A DNA stretch of 64,000 bases from Chryseobacterium sp. MYb264 (GTDB taxonomy: Bacteria; Bacteroidota; Bacteroidia; Flavobacteriales; Weeksellaceae), in the NCBI RefSeq assembly GCF_035974275.1, contig NZ_CP142422.1:4402001-4466000 (forward strand). The letters run 5' to 3'. A model generated the notes under the pieces. It made no database searches. It saw only the letters and a list, made by a program, of their open reading frames with translations, and was not told the origin of the DNA. The translations under genes were made by a program, and so were the position numbers. Of the stretch, positions 18,869 through 27,599 are shown piece after piece. Every line of letters begins with the position of its first letter. Position 1 is the stretch's first letter.

Positions 18869-19582
18869 ATGAATAATAGGAACCGCGGGAAAAATACGGG
18901 TGATGATGATCTTTTTGGTTCAGAAAAACAGATCGAAAAGCTAAAAAAGGCTGTTCGCGATGTAAAATATCTTCTGAGCCACGGATACGCTGAAAAAGCG
19001 AGCTGTGATCTGGCGGGAAACCGATATCGATTGAAAACGAGACAGATTCAGGCTTTTCGGGGAGCTGCGGCTTCGGAAGCTCAAATTATAGAGAGAAAAG
19101 CAAAAGAATTAGGTGCGTCGGACTTAGAAAATAAGACTGTTTATCTGGATGGATTTAACATTGTGATTCTACTGGAAAGTTTACTTTCAGGCGCATATAT
19201 TTTTCAGGGTTTGGATGGCTGTTATCGTGATCTTTCAGGGGTTCATGGGACTTATAAAAGGGTTAATCAGACTTTGGAAGTTATTGAAATGATCGGATCT
19301 CTTTTTCAACAGCTGAGACTGGGAAAAATAATCTGGATCTTTGATCAACCCGTTTCTAACAGCGGAAGAATAAAACAAATGATCGAGGAGTTTGCACAGG
19401 GAAAGGCTTTGAATTGGGAAGTATATTTAGAATTCAATCCGGATCGGTTTTTAGTTGAAAACGCGGGGATTGTCGTGTCTTCAGATGCCTGGATTCTGGA
19501 TAACTGTGGGCATTGGTTTAATCTTGCAGCATATTTAATTCAGAATGAAAATAGATCCGCAAATCTGATAAAGCTTTTTTAA
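18869..19582 (+). CDS. DUF434/DUF5616-type protein of unknown function
   Basis: The chosen start (MNNRNRGKN) gives 237 residues. An earlier in-frame ATG at 18809 adds a non-conserved leader. The N-terminal part (ALRDVKYLLS-like AVRDVKYLLSHGYAEKASCD) resembles DUF434. The C-terminal part (VYLDGFNIVILLESLLSGAY ... IIWIFDQPVSNSGR ... VVSSDAWILD) resembles DUF5616 and has a PIN/NYN-nuclease-like pattern of acidic residues after beta-strands. That resemblance is an inference. It is followed after 1 bp by an unknown gene, suggesting an operon. Confidence 0.7.
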   Translation: MNNRNRGKNTGDDDLFGSEKQIEKLKKAVRDVKYLLSHGYAEKASCDLAGNRYRLKTRQIQAFRGAAASEAQIIERKAKELGASDLENKTVYLDGFNIVILLESLLSGAYIFQGLDGCYRDLSGVHGTYKRVNQTLEVIEMIGSLFQQLRLGKIIWIFDQPVSNSGRIKQMIEEFAQGKALNWEVYLEFNPDRFLVENAGIVVSSDAWILDNCGHWFNLAAYLIQNENRSANLIKLF

Positions 19583-19583
19583 A

Positions 19584-20234
19584 ATGAATCTATTCGAACC
19601 TTATATTTCTTTTTTTTCTGAAGAATGGAAAGAAAAATATGCTCCTATTTTAGTGGATGAGCATTTGAGTGATTTAAGTAATACTATCAAACGGTTTAAA
19701 GATGGAATGAATGATTTTCAGCTGCCTCATTTCAATGAGGAAACTCTAATTCAAAGGTCTGAAAGTTTTAGTTTATTCATCGATATTCTTGACAGAAAAG
19801 CATCATCGGAAATGAAGACGATATCTCTCGAAAATCTTGCTTTTGAACATTGGCTGAATATTCTGGGACAGCGGATTACTTCTGCCAGTATCCGTGATGA
19901 ATCGGCTATCCCGCCATTAAGATCGATTTTAATTGATAGTTGTGAAAAACTTTTTAATCAGGAAATCACTACTGCACAACGCGCCTGGGAAAAGCATGTC
20001 GGAAGAATGGATGACCAATTTTGGGGTGAAGTAAAAGGGAATAATAAGCAAAAACAAGCAATGGTAATGGAAAAAATAAACCATATTTTAGATAACCGAA
20101 CATGGTGGAATGTCTTTTTTCATTACAAACATCAGCTTGTTTTTGAAATCCGTGAAAAAGAAGGGCATGGCATACGTTGGAGCCATGGAGGAACTCAACT
20201 CATCGGGTTTCTGGAACCTTTTATCAATGAATAA
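19584..20234 (+). CDS. hypothetical protein
   Basis: This 216-residue, mostly helical protein was not recognised. It is tightly coupled to the DUF434-like gene, with its start 1 bp after that stop. It has no signal peptide or membrane segment, and a Trp-rich C-terminal part (NRTWWNVFFHYKH ... IRWSHGG). Its stop meets the stop of the convergent glycosyltransferase gene with no gap. Confidence 0.65.
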   Translation: MNLFEPYISFFSEEWKEKYAPILVDEHLSDLSNTIKRFKDGMNDFQLPHFNEETLIQRSESFSLFIDILDRKASSEMKTISLENLAFEHWLNILGQRITSASIRDESAIPPLRSILIDSCEKLFNQEITTAQRAWEKHVGRMDDQFWGEVKGNNKQKQAMVMEKINHILDNRTWWNVFFHYKHQLVFEIREKEGHGIRWSHGGTQLIGFLEPFINE

Positions 20235-21065
20235 TTATCGTCCCAGAAAGAGTTTGGCCTTCGTTTTTAAACGATACAGAAACTTCGTCTGGTAGACCAG
20301 CAAATCAAATATCTCCGTTGAATTGTTATACGTCTGAGGAACCTTCACTTTGTTGATGGACTTTAATGAGCGCCTGTTCATTGTATCAAAGATGACTTTG
20401 GCAAAAGATTCTTTAGCACTGTTTTTAGATTTGAACTGAGAAATCCCCTGAGAATGAAGCCTGTATTTATAAAGGTTTTCATCAACAAAGGCCGGATCTC
20501 CGTGATCGAGGATTTTCAGATAAAGATCCTGATCTACCGCATTACAAAGATCGGGGTTAATACCTGAAGTTTTGTCGTATACTTCCTTTTTGAAAGTAAA
20601 AAAATGAGCCAACTGAATAGGATAATTAAAAAAATATTTGTCGTTATAAACCGCTTTTGTTTTTGTAAATACTGTGTCACCCTCCAACTTATCATTACAC
20701 ATCGTCATCCGCGAATAGGTAGCAACAATCTTAGGGTGGCGATTGTAGGCTTCGACAGATTTTTCTAAAGCCTGAGGATAGAGGGCATCATCAGGATCCA
20801 GATACCCGCATATTTCACCTGTGGCAAAATCCATACAGTGTCCTTTCGTAAAACCACAGCCTCTGTTATCTTTATTTTCATAGAGTTTGAAGCGGTTATC
20901 GTCTTTAATGATATTACGGATGGTCTCCACAGAGTCATCAGTCGACGCATCATCGACGATAATCACCTCCCAATTGGGATAGGACTGGGAAATGATGGAA
21001 TCGTAGCACTCTTTGAAGTACTTGCCGTTATTGTAATTAGCGATAAGAACTGAAAATTTTTTCAC
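20235..21065 (-). CDS. family 2 glycosyltransferase
   Basis: This 276-residue GT-A fold transferase begins with the hallmark FSVLIANYNNGKYFKECYDS and IIVDDASTDDS. It has a DXD-type motif in GYLDPDDALYP (residues about 92-102) and a C-terminal acceptor region. It probably adds a sugar to a cell-surface polysaccharide. Donor and acceptor are unknown. It is a single gene facing the previous pair. Confidence 0.9.
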   Translation of the reverse strand: MKKFSVLIANYNNGKYFKECYDSIISQSYPNWEVIIVDDASTDDSVETIRNIIKDDNRFKLYENKDNRGCGFTKGHCMDFATGEICGYLDPDDALYPQALEKSVEAYNRHPKIVATYSRMTMCNDKLEGDTVFTKTKAVYNDKYFFNYPIQLAHFFTFKKEVYDKTSGINPDLCNAVDQDLYLKILDHGDPAFVDENLYKYRLHSQGISQFKSKNSAKESFAKVIFDTMNRRSLKSINKVKVPQTYNNSTEIFDLLVYQTKFLYRLKTKAKLFLGR

Positions 21066-21419
21066 AGTGTGTATATATTTTAAAACGGGAAGGTTATTTT
21101 TTTACCTCTTCAACTTCCGATAAAATTAGAGTAAAAAAGGCTATAAACCGTTAAGTTATAATTAAATTTTTTAGTATCAGAGCGATTAGCTATATCTATT
21201 AAGCCTATCAAACTTACACAAAAATAAGAAATTTTGAAAAATGAAAGCGGAGGAGATTTAAAAAAAAATGACTTAGGAAGCCAAATATTCTTTAATTACG
21301 CAAATAGACTGCGCTGGGGTAAGATAAATTTGCCTGGTCAAAAAAAAAATGAGAAGTCGTATCTGCATCACGAAATATGGGCAGGCCGACCATCATTTAT
21401 GTAAAAATTAAATTAAAAA
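21066..21419. other. intergenic region with tatD promoter
   Basis: No gene was recognised. A Bacteroidota-type -7 element TAAATTTG (TAnnTTTG) at 21325-21332 would give an mRNA leader of about 80 nt for the TatD gene. Confidence 0.6.
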
Positions 21420-22205
21420 ATGAATACATTTATCGACATTGGGATTAATATAACCAATAAACAGTTTTATAATGATCAGGAGGAAATTATCAATCGCGCA
21501 GTGAATAACGGCGTGGAGCAGATTATCCTTACGGGAACCAGCGTCCGTGGAAGTAAAGAATCCGCAGAAATAGCAGAAGAATATCCGGAAATTCTGTATT
21601 CAACAGCAGGAATTCACCCTCACGACGCAAAATCGTTCAGCAATGAAGGCATGAATGAATTAAGAGCATTGCTCAAAAGAGATGCCACTGTTTCAGTGGG
21701 TGAATGCGGATTAGATTTCGACAGAGATTTTTCACCGCGATCTGTCCAGGAAAAGTGTTATCGTGCTCATCTCGAATTGTCAATTGAAGTTGATAAACCG
21801 CTTTTCCTGCACGAAAGAGGAGCTTTTAAAAGGTTTATGGCCATTACCGATGAATATTTAATGCAACTTCCCAAAGCAGTAATCCACTGTTTTACCGGGA
21901 CCTTAGATGAAGCGAAAATTTATTTGGATAAAGGGTTTTACCTGGGGCTTACCGGGGCAGTAAGTGATCAAAGCAGGTTTAAGCATCTGGAAGAAGTGGT
22001 TCGTTACGTACCGCTTGACCGGATGATGATTGAAACAGACGCTCCTTTCATGCTCCCGAAAAATATCTCCAGGCCGCAAAGCCGTAGAAATGAACCTTCA
22101 TTCCTTCCTTATGTTGCCCAAAGTATTGCCCATATAAAGAAAATAGGCATTTCTGAAGTTGCAGAGGAAACCACAGAGGTAGCCAAAAGTTTTTTCAGAC
22201 TATAG
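21420..22205 (+). CDS. tatD: TatD-family metal-dependent hydrolase / DNase
   Basis: This 261-residue TIM-barrel hydrolase starts with the family signature MNTFIDIGINITNKQF. It has metal and catalytic residues in TAGIHPHDAK, VGECGLDFDRDFSP, FLHERGAF, IHCFTGTLDEA and IETDAPFMLP. TatD proteins are 3'-5' exonucleases or deoxyribonucleases involved in DNA repair and oxidised-nucleic-acid clearance. It is monocistronic, with a terminator directly behind it. Confidence 0.93.
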   Translation: MNTFIDIGINITNKQFYNDQEEIINRAVNNGVEQIILTGTSVRGSKESAEIAEEYPEILYSTAGIHPHDAKSFSNEGMNELRALLKRDATVSVGECGLDFDRDFSPRSVQEKCYRAHLELSIEVDKPLFLHERGAFKRFMAITDEYLMQLPKAVIHCFTGTLDEAKIYLDKGFYLGLTGAVSDQSRFKHLEEVVRYVPLDRMMIETDAPFMLPKNISRPQSRRNEPSFLPYVAQSIAHIKKIGISEVAEETTEVAKSFFRL

Positions 22206-22240
22206 AAAAAGAGTTTTACATTTATTGCAAAACTCTTTTT
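22206..22240 (+). terminator. intrinsic terminator after tatD
   Basis: AAAGAGTTTT and AAAACTCTTT form a 10-bp stem with an 11-nt loop, followed by a T-run. It begins immediately after the stop codon. Confidence 0.85.
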
Positions 22241-22348
22241 TTATTTTTCAAGCGAGCTGATGACTCTGTTTAACGTGATATTAATGATACTTCACCTGAT
22301 TTTAAGTTTTTAAAAAGACAAAAGTACTTTAATGAAGTTCAGGTTATC

Positions 22349-23059
22349 TTATAAACTTTTAATGGCCGACTCCAAAGCCAGTTCAATCATTGGTTTTAAA
22401 GCCTTTTCTCTTTCGTCGGCTGAAATCTTTTCGTGAGTAGGGATAATATCGGTGACTGTAAGGATCGTAGCTGCATTTTTCCCCAGGTGTTGCGCATTTG
22501 CAAACAGTCCAAATGCCTCCATTTCTACCGCAGGGCAATTGTACTTCGATGCAATGGCCGGAATGGCCAGATCCTTTCTGTAGAAAATATCACTGCTGTG
22601 AACATTGATTGCCTTTGCTTTTAATGAAAGCTCGTGAGCTGTCTCATTGATAGTGCCAAAAATATTTCCCTGATGAGAAAGTATATCCCCATCAATCTCC
22701 CAGGCATATTTTGCATAGGTGCTCTCGCTGGCTGCATTTTCAACATTTAAAATATCAAACAGCTGAAGGTCGGTATCGTAGGCTCCACAGGTTCCTATTC
22801 TGATAATGGTTTCCACATCGTATTCCGTAAATAATTCAAAAGAATAGATACCGATGCTCGGAAAACCCATACCGCTGGCTCCCACAGAGATTTCCTTCCC
22901 TTTATAAAGTCCGGTATAATACAGAATACCTCTTGTTTTACTGACCAATGTCGCACCTTCCAGAAAATTTTCTGCAATATATTGTGCACGAAGCGGATCT
23001 CCGGGTTGCAACAATACTTTAGCTATTTCTCCTTTTTGGGCACTGATGTGAATACTCAT
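22349..23059 (-). CDS. deoD: purine-nucleoside phosphorylase (DeoD type)
   Basis: The start MSIHISAQKGEIAKV gives 236 residues, the usual DeoD length. An upstream in-frame ATG at 23113 adds 18 non-homologous residues. The phosphate-binding and base-binding segments are GDPLRAQYIAE, VGASGMGFPS, RIGTCGAYD and VEMEAFGLF, and the catalytic aspartate is in TVTDI. It phosphorolyses purine nucleosides in salvage. Confidence 0.94.
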   Translation of the reverse strand: MSIHISAQKGEIAKVLLQPGDPLRAQYIAENFLEGATLVSKTRGILYYTGLYKGKEISVGASGMGFPSIGIYSFELFTEYDVETIIRIGTCGAYDTDLQLFDILNVENAASESTYAKYAWEIDGDILSHQGNIFGTINETAHELSLKAKAINVHSSDIFYRKDLAIPAIASKYNCPAVEMEAFGLFANAQHLGKNAATILTVTDIIPTHEKISADEREKALKPMIELALESAIKSL

Positions 23060-23579
23060 AATTTTATTTTGAAGCAGCAAATATAATAACTTTTTGATTG
23101 ATAAAGCCATCACGATGATAATGATATACGATGGATTGCTTGTAGCTCAACATCCGATGATATCTCCATGATCTGTTTTGTTATGTCGGGGATTTTTTTA
23201 GGAGCTTGATCCTGCTTTCCGCTCATACTCCTCACGCCAGGCTCTCCAGCGCCCGCCATCCCTAAAGCCCCTGCATTCCTAAACCCTCCGACTCAGTTGC
23301 GGGGTATCCGCTGCAATCAGGGCTAGGTGGTAAGCCTGATCATCAGGATTTCTCATCAAAACAGCATTATTTTTTATCATGAAATATGTAAAGCTTCTAA
23401 AATTTTATGTCAGAAAAGAATGTAGCAGGAAGCTGGAAGAGAGGCTGGTAGCTCTTTATTTTATCATAATTCCAAAAGTCCAAAGAGAAATGGACCGACT
23501 TTGATTTTTACAACCTTACATAACCTCCATCTTCCAACCTTTAAAATAAAGAGTTGTTAAAATGTTAATCTGACTTTAA
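23060..23579. other. intergenic region with REP-like repeat
   Basis: About 23195-23335 carries 'ggagcttgatcctgctttcc', 'gctc', and later 'ggggtatccgctgcaatcag', 'ggctagg'. The same ends recur at 51421-51497, and a rearranged reverse copy seems present near 47380-47470. It is a dispersed intergenic repeat, not a gene. A second repeat type, GGAAGCTGGAAG ... CCATCTTCCAACC, lies at about 23425-23542. Confidence 0.6.
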
Positions 23580-24752
23580 ATGTTTACTTTTACTGCAAAA
23601 CATAAACAAATGATGAAACAGGTTATTAACGCTGTGCAGCCTAAGCCTCATTATGTAATTCTCGATGGTTTACGCGGGGTAGGCGCCATAATGGTACTTC
23701 TGGTACACCTTTTTGAAACTTTTTCCCTTGAGGATCATACCACCATGATCATTAATCACGGCTATCTGGCAGTAGATCTCTTCTTTATGCTTTCAGGATA
23801 TGTCATCAGCTATGCTTACGATAGCCGATGGAACAGGATGTCGATAAAAGGCTTTCTTACCCGTCGCTGGATAAGGCTGCAACCTATGATTATAATCGGA
23901 TCTCTGTTGGGGGCTTCCTTATTTTACTTTCAGCAGTCGGAGATTCTGGGCTGGGAAAGAATCGGAGAAACACCCGTGTGGAAATTATTGCTCGTTACGT
24001 TCATCGGCATGACGATTATTCCAGTAGGAAAAAGCCTGGATATCAGAGGATGGGATGAAATGTATCCGTTGAATGGTACGAACTGGACTCTCTTTTTCGA
24101 ATATATTGCTTATATTTTTTATGCGCTGATTCTCCGGAAAATATCAAAATTAGGATTGGGAATTTTATTGGGAATTGCTGCCGGTTTTATGGTTCATCAT
24201 GCCTTTACAAACTCAAGTGGTGTGGTTACCGGTGGTTGGTCTTTCAGTGATACTGTTCATTTGAGAATAGGATTTATCAGAATGTCTTTTTCTTTTCTCA
24301 GCGGGATGTTTCTGGCGAGAATTTTCAGCCTCAAATCCGTAAAATATGCCTTTTTTACAACCAGTGTCATTTTAATTGCAGCACTTTCTGTCCCTCATTT
24401 GGGTGCAGAGTACGGAAAAAATGCTTTCTACGAGTGTCTTGTATTGATGATGATCTTCCCACTACTTATTTTAATGAGTGCCGGCGGAAAAGTATCCAAT
24501 CCGACAGAGAAAAAAATATGTCTTTTTTTAGGTAATATCTCTTATCCCATGTATATTATTCATTTTCCCTTTATTTACGTTTTCAGAGCATGGGCAGCCA
24601 ATGAAAATAAAACGCTACAGGATACCGAATCCTGGATCTATGGCATTTTAATAATGATTATTTGTTTTGTCTCTGCCTATCTTTTCATGAGGTTTTATGA
24701 AAGGCCTCTCAGAAAATGGCTCAGTACCAAACTGCTGCCGGATCAACAGTAG
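23580..24752 (+). CDS. acyltransferase 3 family membrane protein (OafA/YrhL-like)
   Basis: This is a 390-residue integral membrane acyltransferase with about 10 hydrophobic segments. The family N-terminus is seen in YVILDGLRGVGAIMVLLVHLF, split by the catalytic histidine, followed by GYLAVDLFFMLSGYVI. The C-terminal half has YPMYIIHFPF and ends in ERPLRKWL. Such enzymes O-acetylate surface polysaccharides or related exported molecules. The acceptor is unknown. A start at the second Met (residue 11) is possible. Confidence 0.9.
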   Translation: MFTFTAKHKQMMKQVINAVQPKPHYVILDGLRGVGAIMVLLVHLFETFSLEDHTTMIINHGYLAVDLFFMLSGYVISYAYDSRWNRMSIKGFLTRRWIRLQPMIIIGSLLGASLFYFQQSEILGWERIGETPVWKLLLVTFIGMTIIPVGKSLDIRGWDEMYPLNGTNWTLFFEYIAYIFYALILRKISKLGLGILLGIAAGFMVHHAFTNSSGVVTGGWSFSDTVHLRIGFIRMSFSFLSGMFLARIFSLKSVKYAFFTTSVILIAALSVPHLGAEYGKNAFYECLVLMMIFPLLILMSAGGKVSNPTEKKICLFLGNISYPMYIIHFPFIYVFRAWAANENKTLQDTESWIYGILIMIICFVSAYLFMRFYERPLRKWLSTKLLPDQQ

Positions 24753-25067
24753 ACTAAAGGTTCAGCATCTGACTTGAAAAAAATGAGTTCATTCGATGAG
24801 TGTAATGTTTTGTAAATCAATAGGGACGGGCTTTATCCCGCCTGAGAAAGAGGATTGTTTTAAATGGTTGATTTTAATTGAACTTAAGTTGAAAACACGC
24901 TTTATCAAATTAACTTGTTGACTCTTCTTTACTTACTTGGATATTTTTACCTTTAAATTAAACAGACTCTTAATCTCCTGAGATTTTTCCCCAACTTTTG
25001 CAACTGATTCATAATATGTCTACTTTTGTTAGAGTCCGTGATAAAATTTTAAACGGACTCTTGGATC
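24753..25067. other. intergenic region before the MoxR operon
   Basis: It contains one copy of the short palindrome GGGACGGGCTTTATCCCGCC (24822-24842), related to the one at 12219. No gene was recognised. Confidence 0.55.
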
Positions 25068-25706
25068 ATGAACACGCAATCTCCTTTTTTAGATACGTTG
25101 TTAATGCTTCGCAAAGACGAATGCATTACTATTTTTACGGACATTCAGGAAATCTCAAAAAAAGAGGAGCAGGATGCCGCAGATTATTTTGAATCGGAGT
25201 TTGAAAAAGAACGTCTCGAATTTCTATCGGATAAGATAATTTGTGATAAAGAAACTGCCGTTTGGGCGGCAAAAGTGCTGTATCACAGTGCACAGTTACA
25301 TCTTATGAGAAAAGGGACAGGAAAAAATTTGGAAAAACTGATTCCAAAATTTAAAGGAAAAAAAGATGTTTCATCCATGTTGTCGTCTGATCTTTCGTTG
25401 AGGTTTTTACCACAAATTATTATCGTTCTTCAAAATGCAGATCCTGAAGATGCTTTGGTAAAAATGTTGGAAGAAATACTATTCCAATTTCATTATTCAG
25501 GAATTGGATATGATCTGAATCTGGAAAAAATAAATTGGGAAGAAGAACTGAAAGATAAAACCTACCGAAAACTGTATCTTGAAAGAATTGTAGAAAAAAA
25601 GGCCTATCAGCTTGCTGAAATTCCTTATATCAATCAGTTATTGATCGCCGAATTTGGAATGTATAAAGATATTTTCTGGAGAGAATTAAAAAATGTGAAT
25701 ATTTAG
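25068..25706 (+). CDS. first gene of MoxR-vWA-beta-propeller operon, unknown protein
   Basis: This is a 212-residue soluble, helical protein without recognised catalytic motifs. It lies 43 bp before the MoxR ATPase and is probably in the same operon. By position it would correspond to a small accessory component of MoxR-vWA-bpX ternary systems (inference). Confidence 0.65.
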   Translation: MNTQSPFLDTLLMLRKDECITIFTDIQEISKKEEQDAADYFESEFEKERLEFLSDKIICDKETAVWAAKVLYHSAQLHLMRKGTGKNLEKLIPKFKGKKDVSSMLSSDLSLRFLPQIIIVLQNADPEDALVKMLEEILFQFHYSGIGYDLNLEKINWEEELKDKTYRKLYLERIVEKKAYQLAEIPYINQLLIAEFGMYKDIFWRELKNVNI

Positions 25707-25749
25707 TAGTAAAAAATACGCTTTTTGCTTTCAAAAAAATAAAAAATTA

Positions 25750-26883
25750 ATGACTCAGAATATAGAAAAATTAAACAAAGTGCTGTCCTACGTAAAAGAC
25801 ACTTTTGTTGGAAAAAATGATGTCGTAGATCTATTGGGAATCTGCCTTCTGGCAAGAGAAAACGCCTTTTTGTACGGTCCTCCGGGAACGGCGAAATCTG
25901 CGATTGTAAGAACATTGGCCAATACCGTAAAAGATGGCAAAAACTTCGAATACCTTTTGACACGTTTTACCGAACCCAACGAAATTTTTGGTCCTTTTGA
26001 TATCCGAAAATTAAAGGAAGGCGAACTATTGACGAATACTGAAGGAATGATGCCGGAAGCTTCAATGGTTTTTCTGGATGAGATCTTCAATGCCAATTCA
26101 GCGATTTTGAACTCTCTGTTGATGGCTTTGAACGAAAAGATCTTCAAAAGAGGAAAGGAAACCAAGCAACTTCCTGCCTTAATGTTTGTTGGCGCAAGTA
26201 ATGTTCTTCCCGAAGATGAAGCGCTGAATGCTTTGTTCGATCGTTTTTTGATCAGAATTAATGTAGATTATGTACATCCTGATCTTCTTCAGCAGGTACT
26301 TTTAGCCGGAAGAAAACTGGAAAATCTTGTGGAAACAGAAAGTCCGGAAATTTTAGCTCATGAGATCAAAGAACTTCAGGGTTTGTGCAGAAGTATCGAT
26401 TTAAAGCCTATTTATGAAGTGTATTTAAACACGATTATCAGTCTTAGAAATACAGGAATTGCTATTTCCGACCGTAGAGCGGTGAAGTTGCAGAATCTGA
26501 TTGCTGCAAGTGCTTTGATTTGCGGAAGAAATGAAGCCATTCTATCTGATTTATGGGTGCTGAAACATATTTGGGACACCGAAGAGCAGATTGAAATTTT
26601 GGAAGGTATCATTAACAGGACGATTGAAAAAGATGAAAACCCTCAGTCTCATCCTCAGGCATTGCAAAATAAAACGCCGAACCCTGAAGAAGTAATGAAA
26701 GATGTTAAAGTTTTAATTGAAAAGTGGGAAAGCGGAGCATTAAGTTTTGAAGAGCAGAATGTTATCAAAGATAAATTAAGATACCTTCAAACGCGTTGCG
26801 ACTGGATCAAAAATCCTGAACAGAAACAATTTATTCAAAAAGAAATTGAAAGTCTATGGCAGAAGATTCTCCAAAGTGCATAA
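25750..26883 (+). CDS. MoxR-family AAA+ ATPase
   Basis: This 377-residue AAA+ protein has Walker A GPPGTAKS (residues 43-50), Walker B MVFLDEIF (106-113), a sensor/arginine-finger region (NALFDRFLIR) and a C-terminal lid. MoxR ATPases act as chaperones with vWA-domain partners. The gene overlaps the next by 28 bp, and a vWA-like protein is encoded two genes downstream. Confidence 0.92.
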   Translation: MTQNIEKLNKVLSYVKDTFVGKNDVVDLLGICLLARENAFLYGPPGTAKSAIVRTLANTVKDGKNFEYLLTRFTEPNEIFGPFDIRKLKEGELLTNTEGMMPEASMVFLDEIFNANSAILNSLLMALNEKIFKRGKETKQLPALMFVGASNVLPEDEALNALFDRFLIRINVDYVHPDLLQQVLLAGRKLENLVETESPEILAHEIKELQGLCRSIDLKPIYEVYLNTIISLRNTGIAISDRRAVKLQNLIAASALICGRNEAILSDLWVLKHIWDTEEQIEILEGIINRTIEKDENPQSHPQALQNKTPNPEEVMKDVKVLIEKWESGALSFEEQNVIKDKLRYLQTRCDWIKNPEQKQFIQKEIESLWQKILQSA

Positions 26884-27599
26884 AAGAATATTGGGCAGAA
26901 TTTCCGCGTTCGTCTGAAGATTTTCTGGGCTCGATTCGTGACTGGAAAAATGTTCAGATCGCGACGGATGATGAGATCATCTGGCTCAGAGGTTTTACCG
27001 AAGAGCAGGCAGTTTCTTCGGAGCTTCAGCAGTTGCCTGATTTTTTGCTTTACGAATTACGAGACGGACTTTTATTCAGAATAGAAGCTTTGGTTCCGAG
27101 TAAAAAAATACGAACAGGTTTGCTTTGGATGTCGATTCATAAAGCTTTGCAGCTTACTTTTCCTCCTTCCAATCAGAATTTTTTTGGTATTGACGGGAAA
27201 ATTGAAATTAAGCTAAAACCAAGCGAAGAAGAGCAGCCGGCAATCGCTTTGTTATGTTCAATGAAAGATATCAAAGAGATGTTGATTGCTATGCCAAAAT
27301 TTAAATTGGAAAAAATCAACTGGATTGTTATTCATGATAAAGCTTTATTCATGGGAAATCCTTTGTTGAGCTTTCCGGGAAAAACATTTTGGCTGAAAAA
27401 CGATCATCTGTTGCCGACAGGCTCTGATTTTGAATTTAAAAACGTAAGCACTTTACTGCAAAAAAAATATAATGAAGAACGCGGCAAATGGCTTTTATGG
27501 AACGAAGACGGAAGTTATCTTTCAATCGATAAAAATGATTTTCGAAAATTGTCCGTAAGCTCATTTCGCCTCACTGAAAAATCACAGGAATGGATATAA
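26856..27599 (+). CDS. bpX-like component of a MoxR-vWA-beta-propeller system
   Basis: This is a 247-residue protein of unknown activity, rich in aromatic residues and beta-prone segments (IIWLRGF, LFRIEALVPS, HLLPTGSDFEF). Its start overlaps the end of the moxR gene by 28 bp, and its own end overlaps the next gene by 10 bp. This indicates translational coupling and joint assembly. Assignment to the bpX group rests mainly on gene order. Confidence 0.6.
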   Translation: MAEDSPKCIKEYWAEFPRSSEDFLGSIRDWKNVQIATDDEIIWLRGFTEEQAVSSELQQLPDFLLYELRDGLLFRIEALVPSKKIRTGLLWMSIHKALQLTFPPSNQNFFGIDGKIEIKLKPSEEEQPAIALLCSMKDIKEMLIAMPKFKLEKINWIVIHDKALFMGNPLLSFPGKTFWLKNDHLLPTGSDFEFKNVSTLLQKKYNEERGKWLLWNEDGSYLSIDKNDFRKLSVSSFRLTEKSQEWI

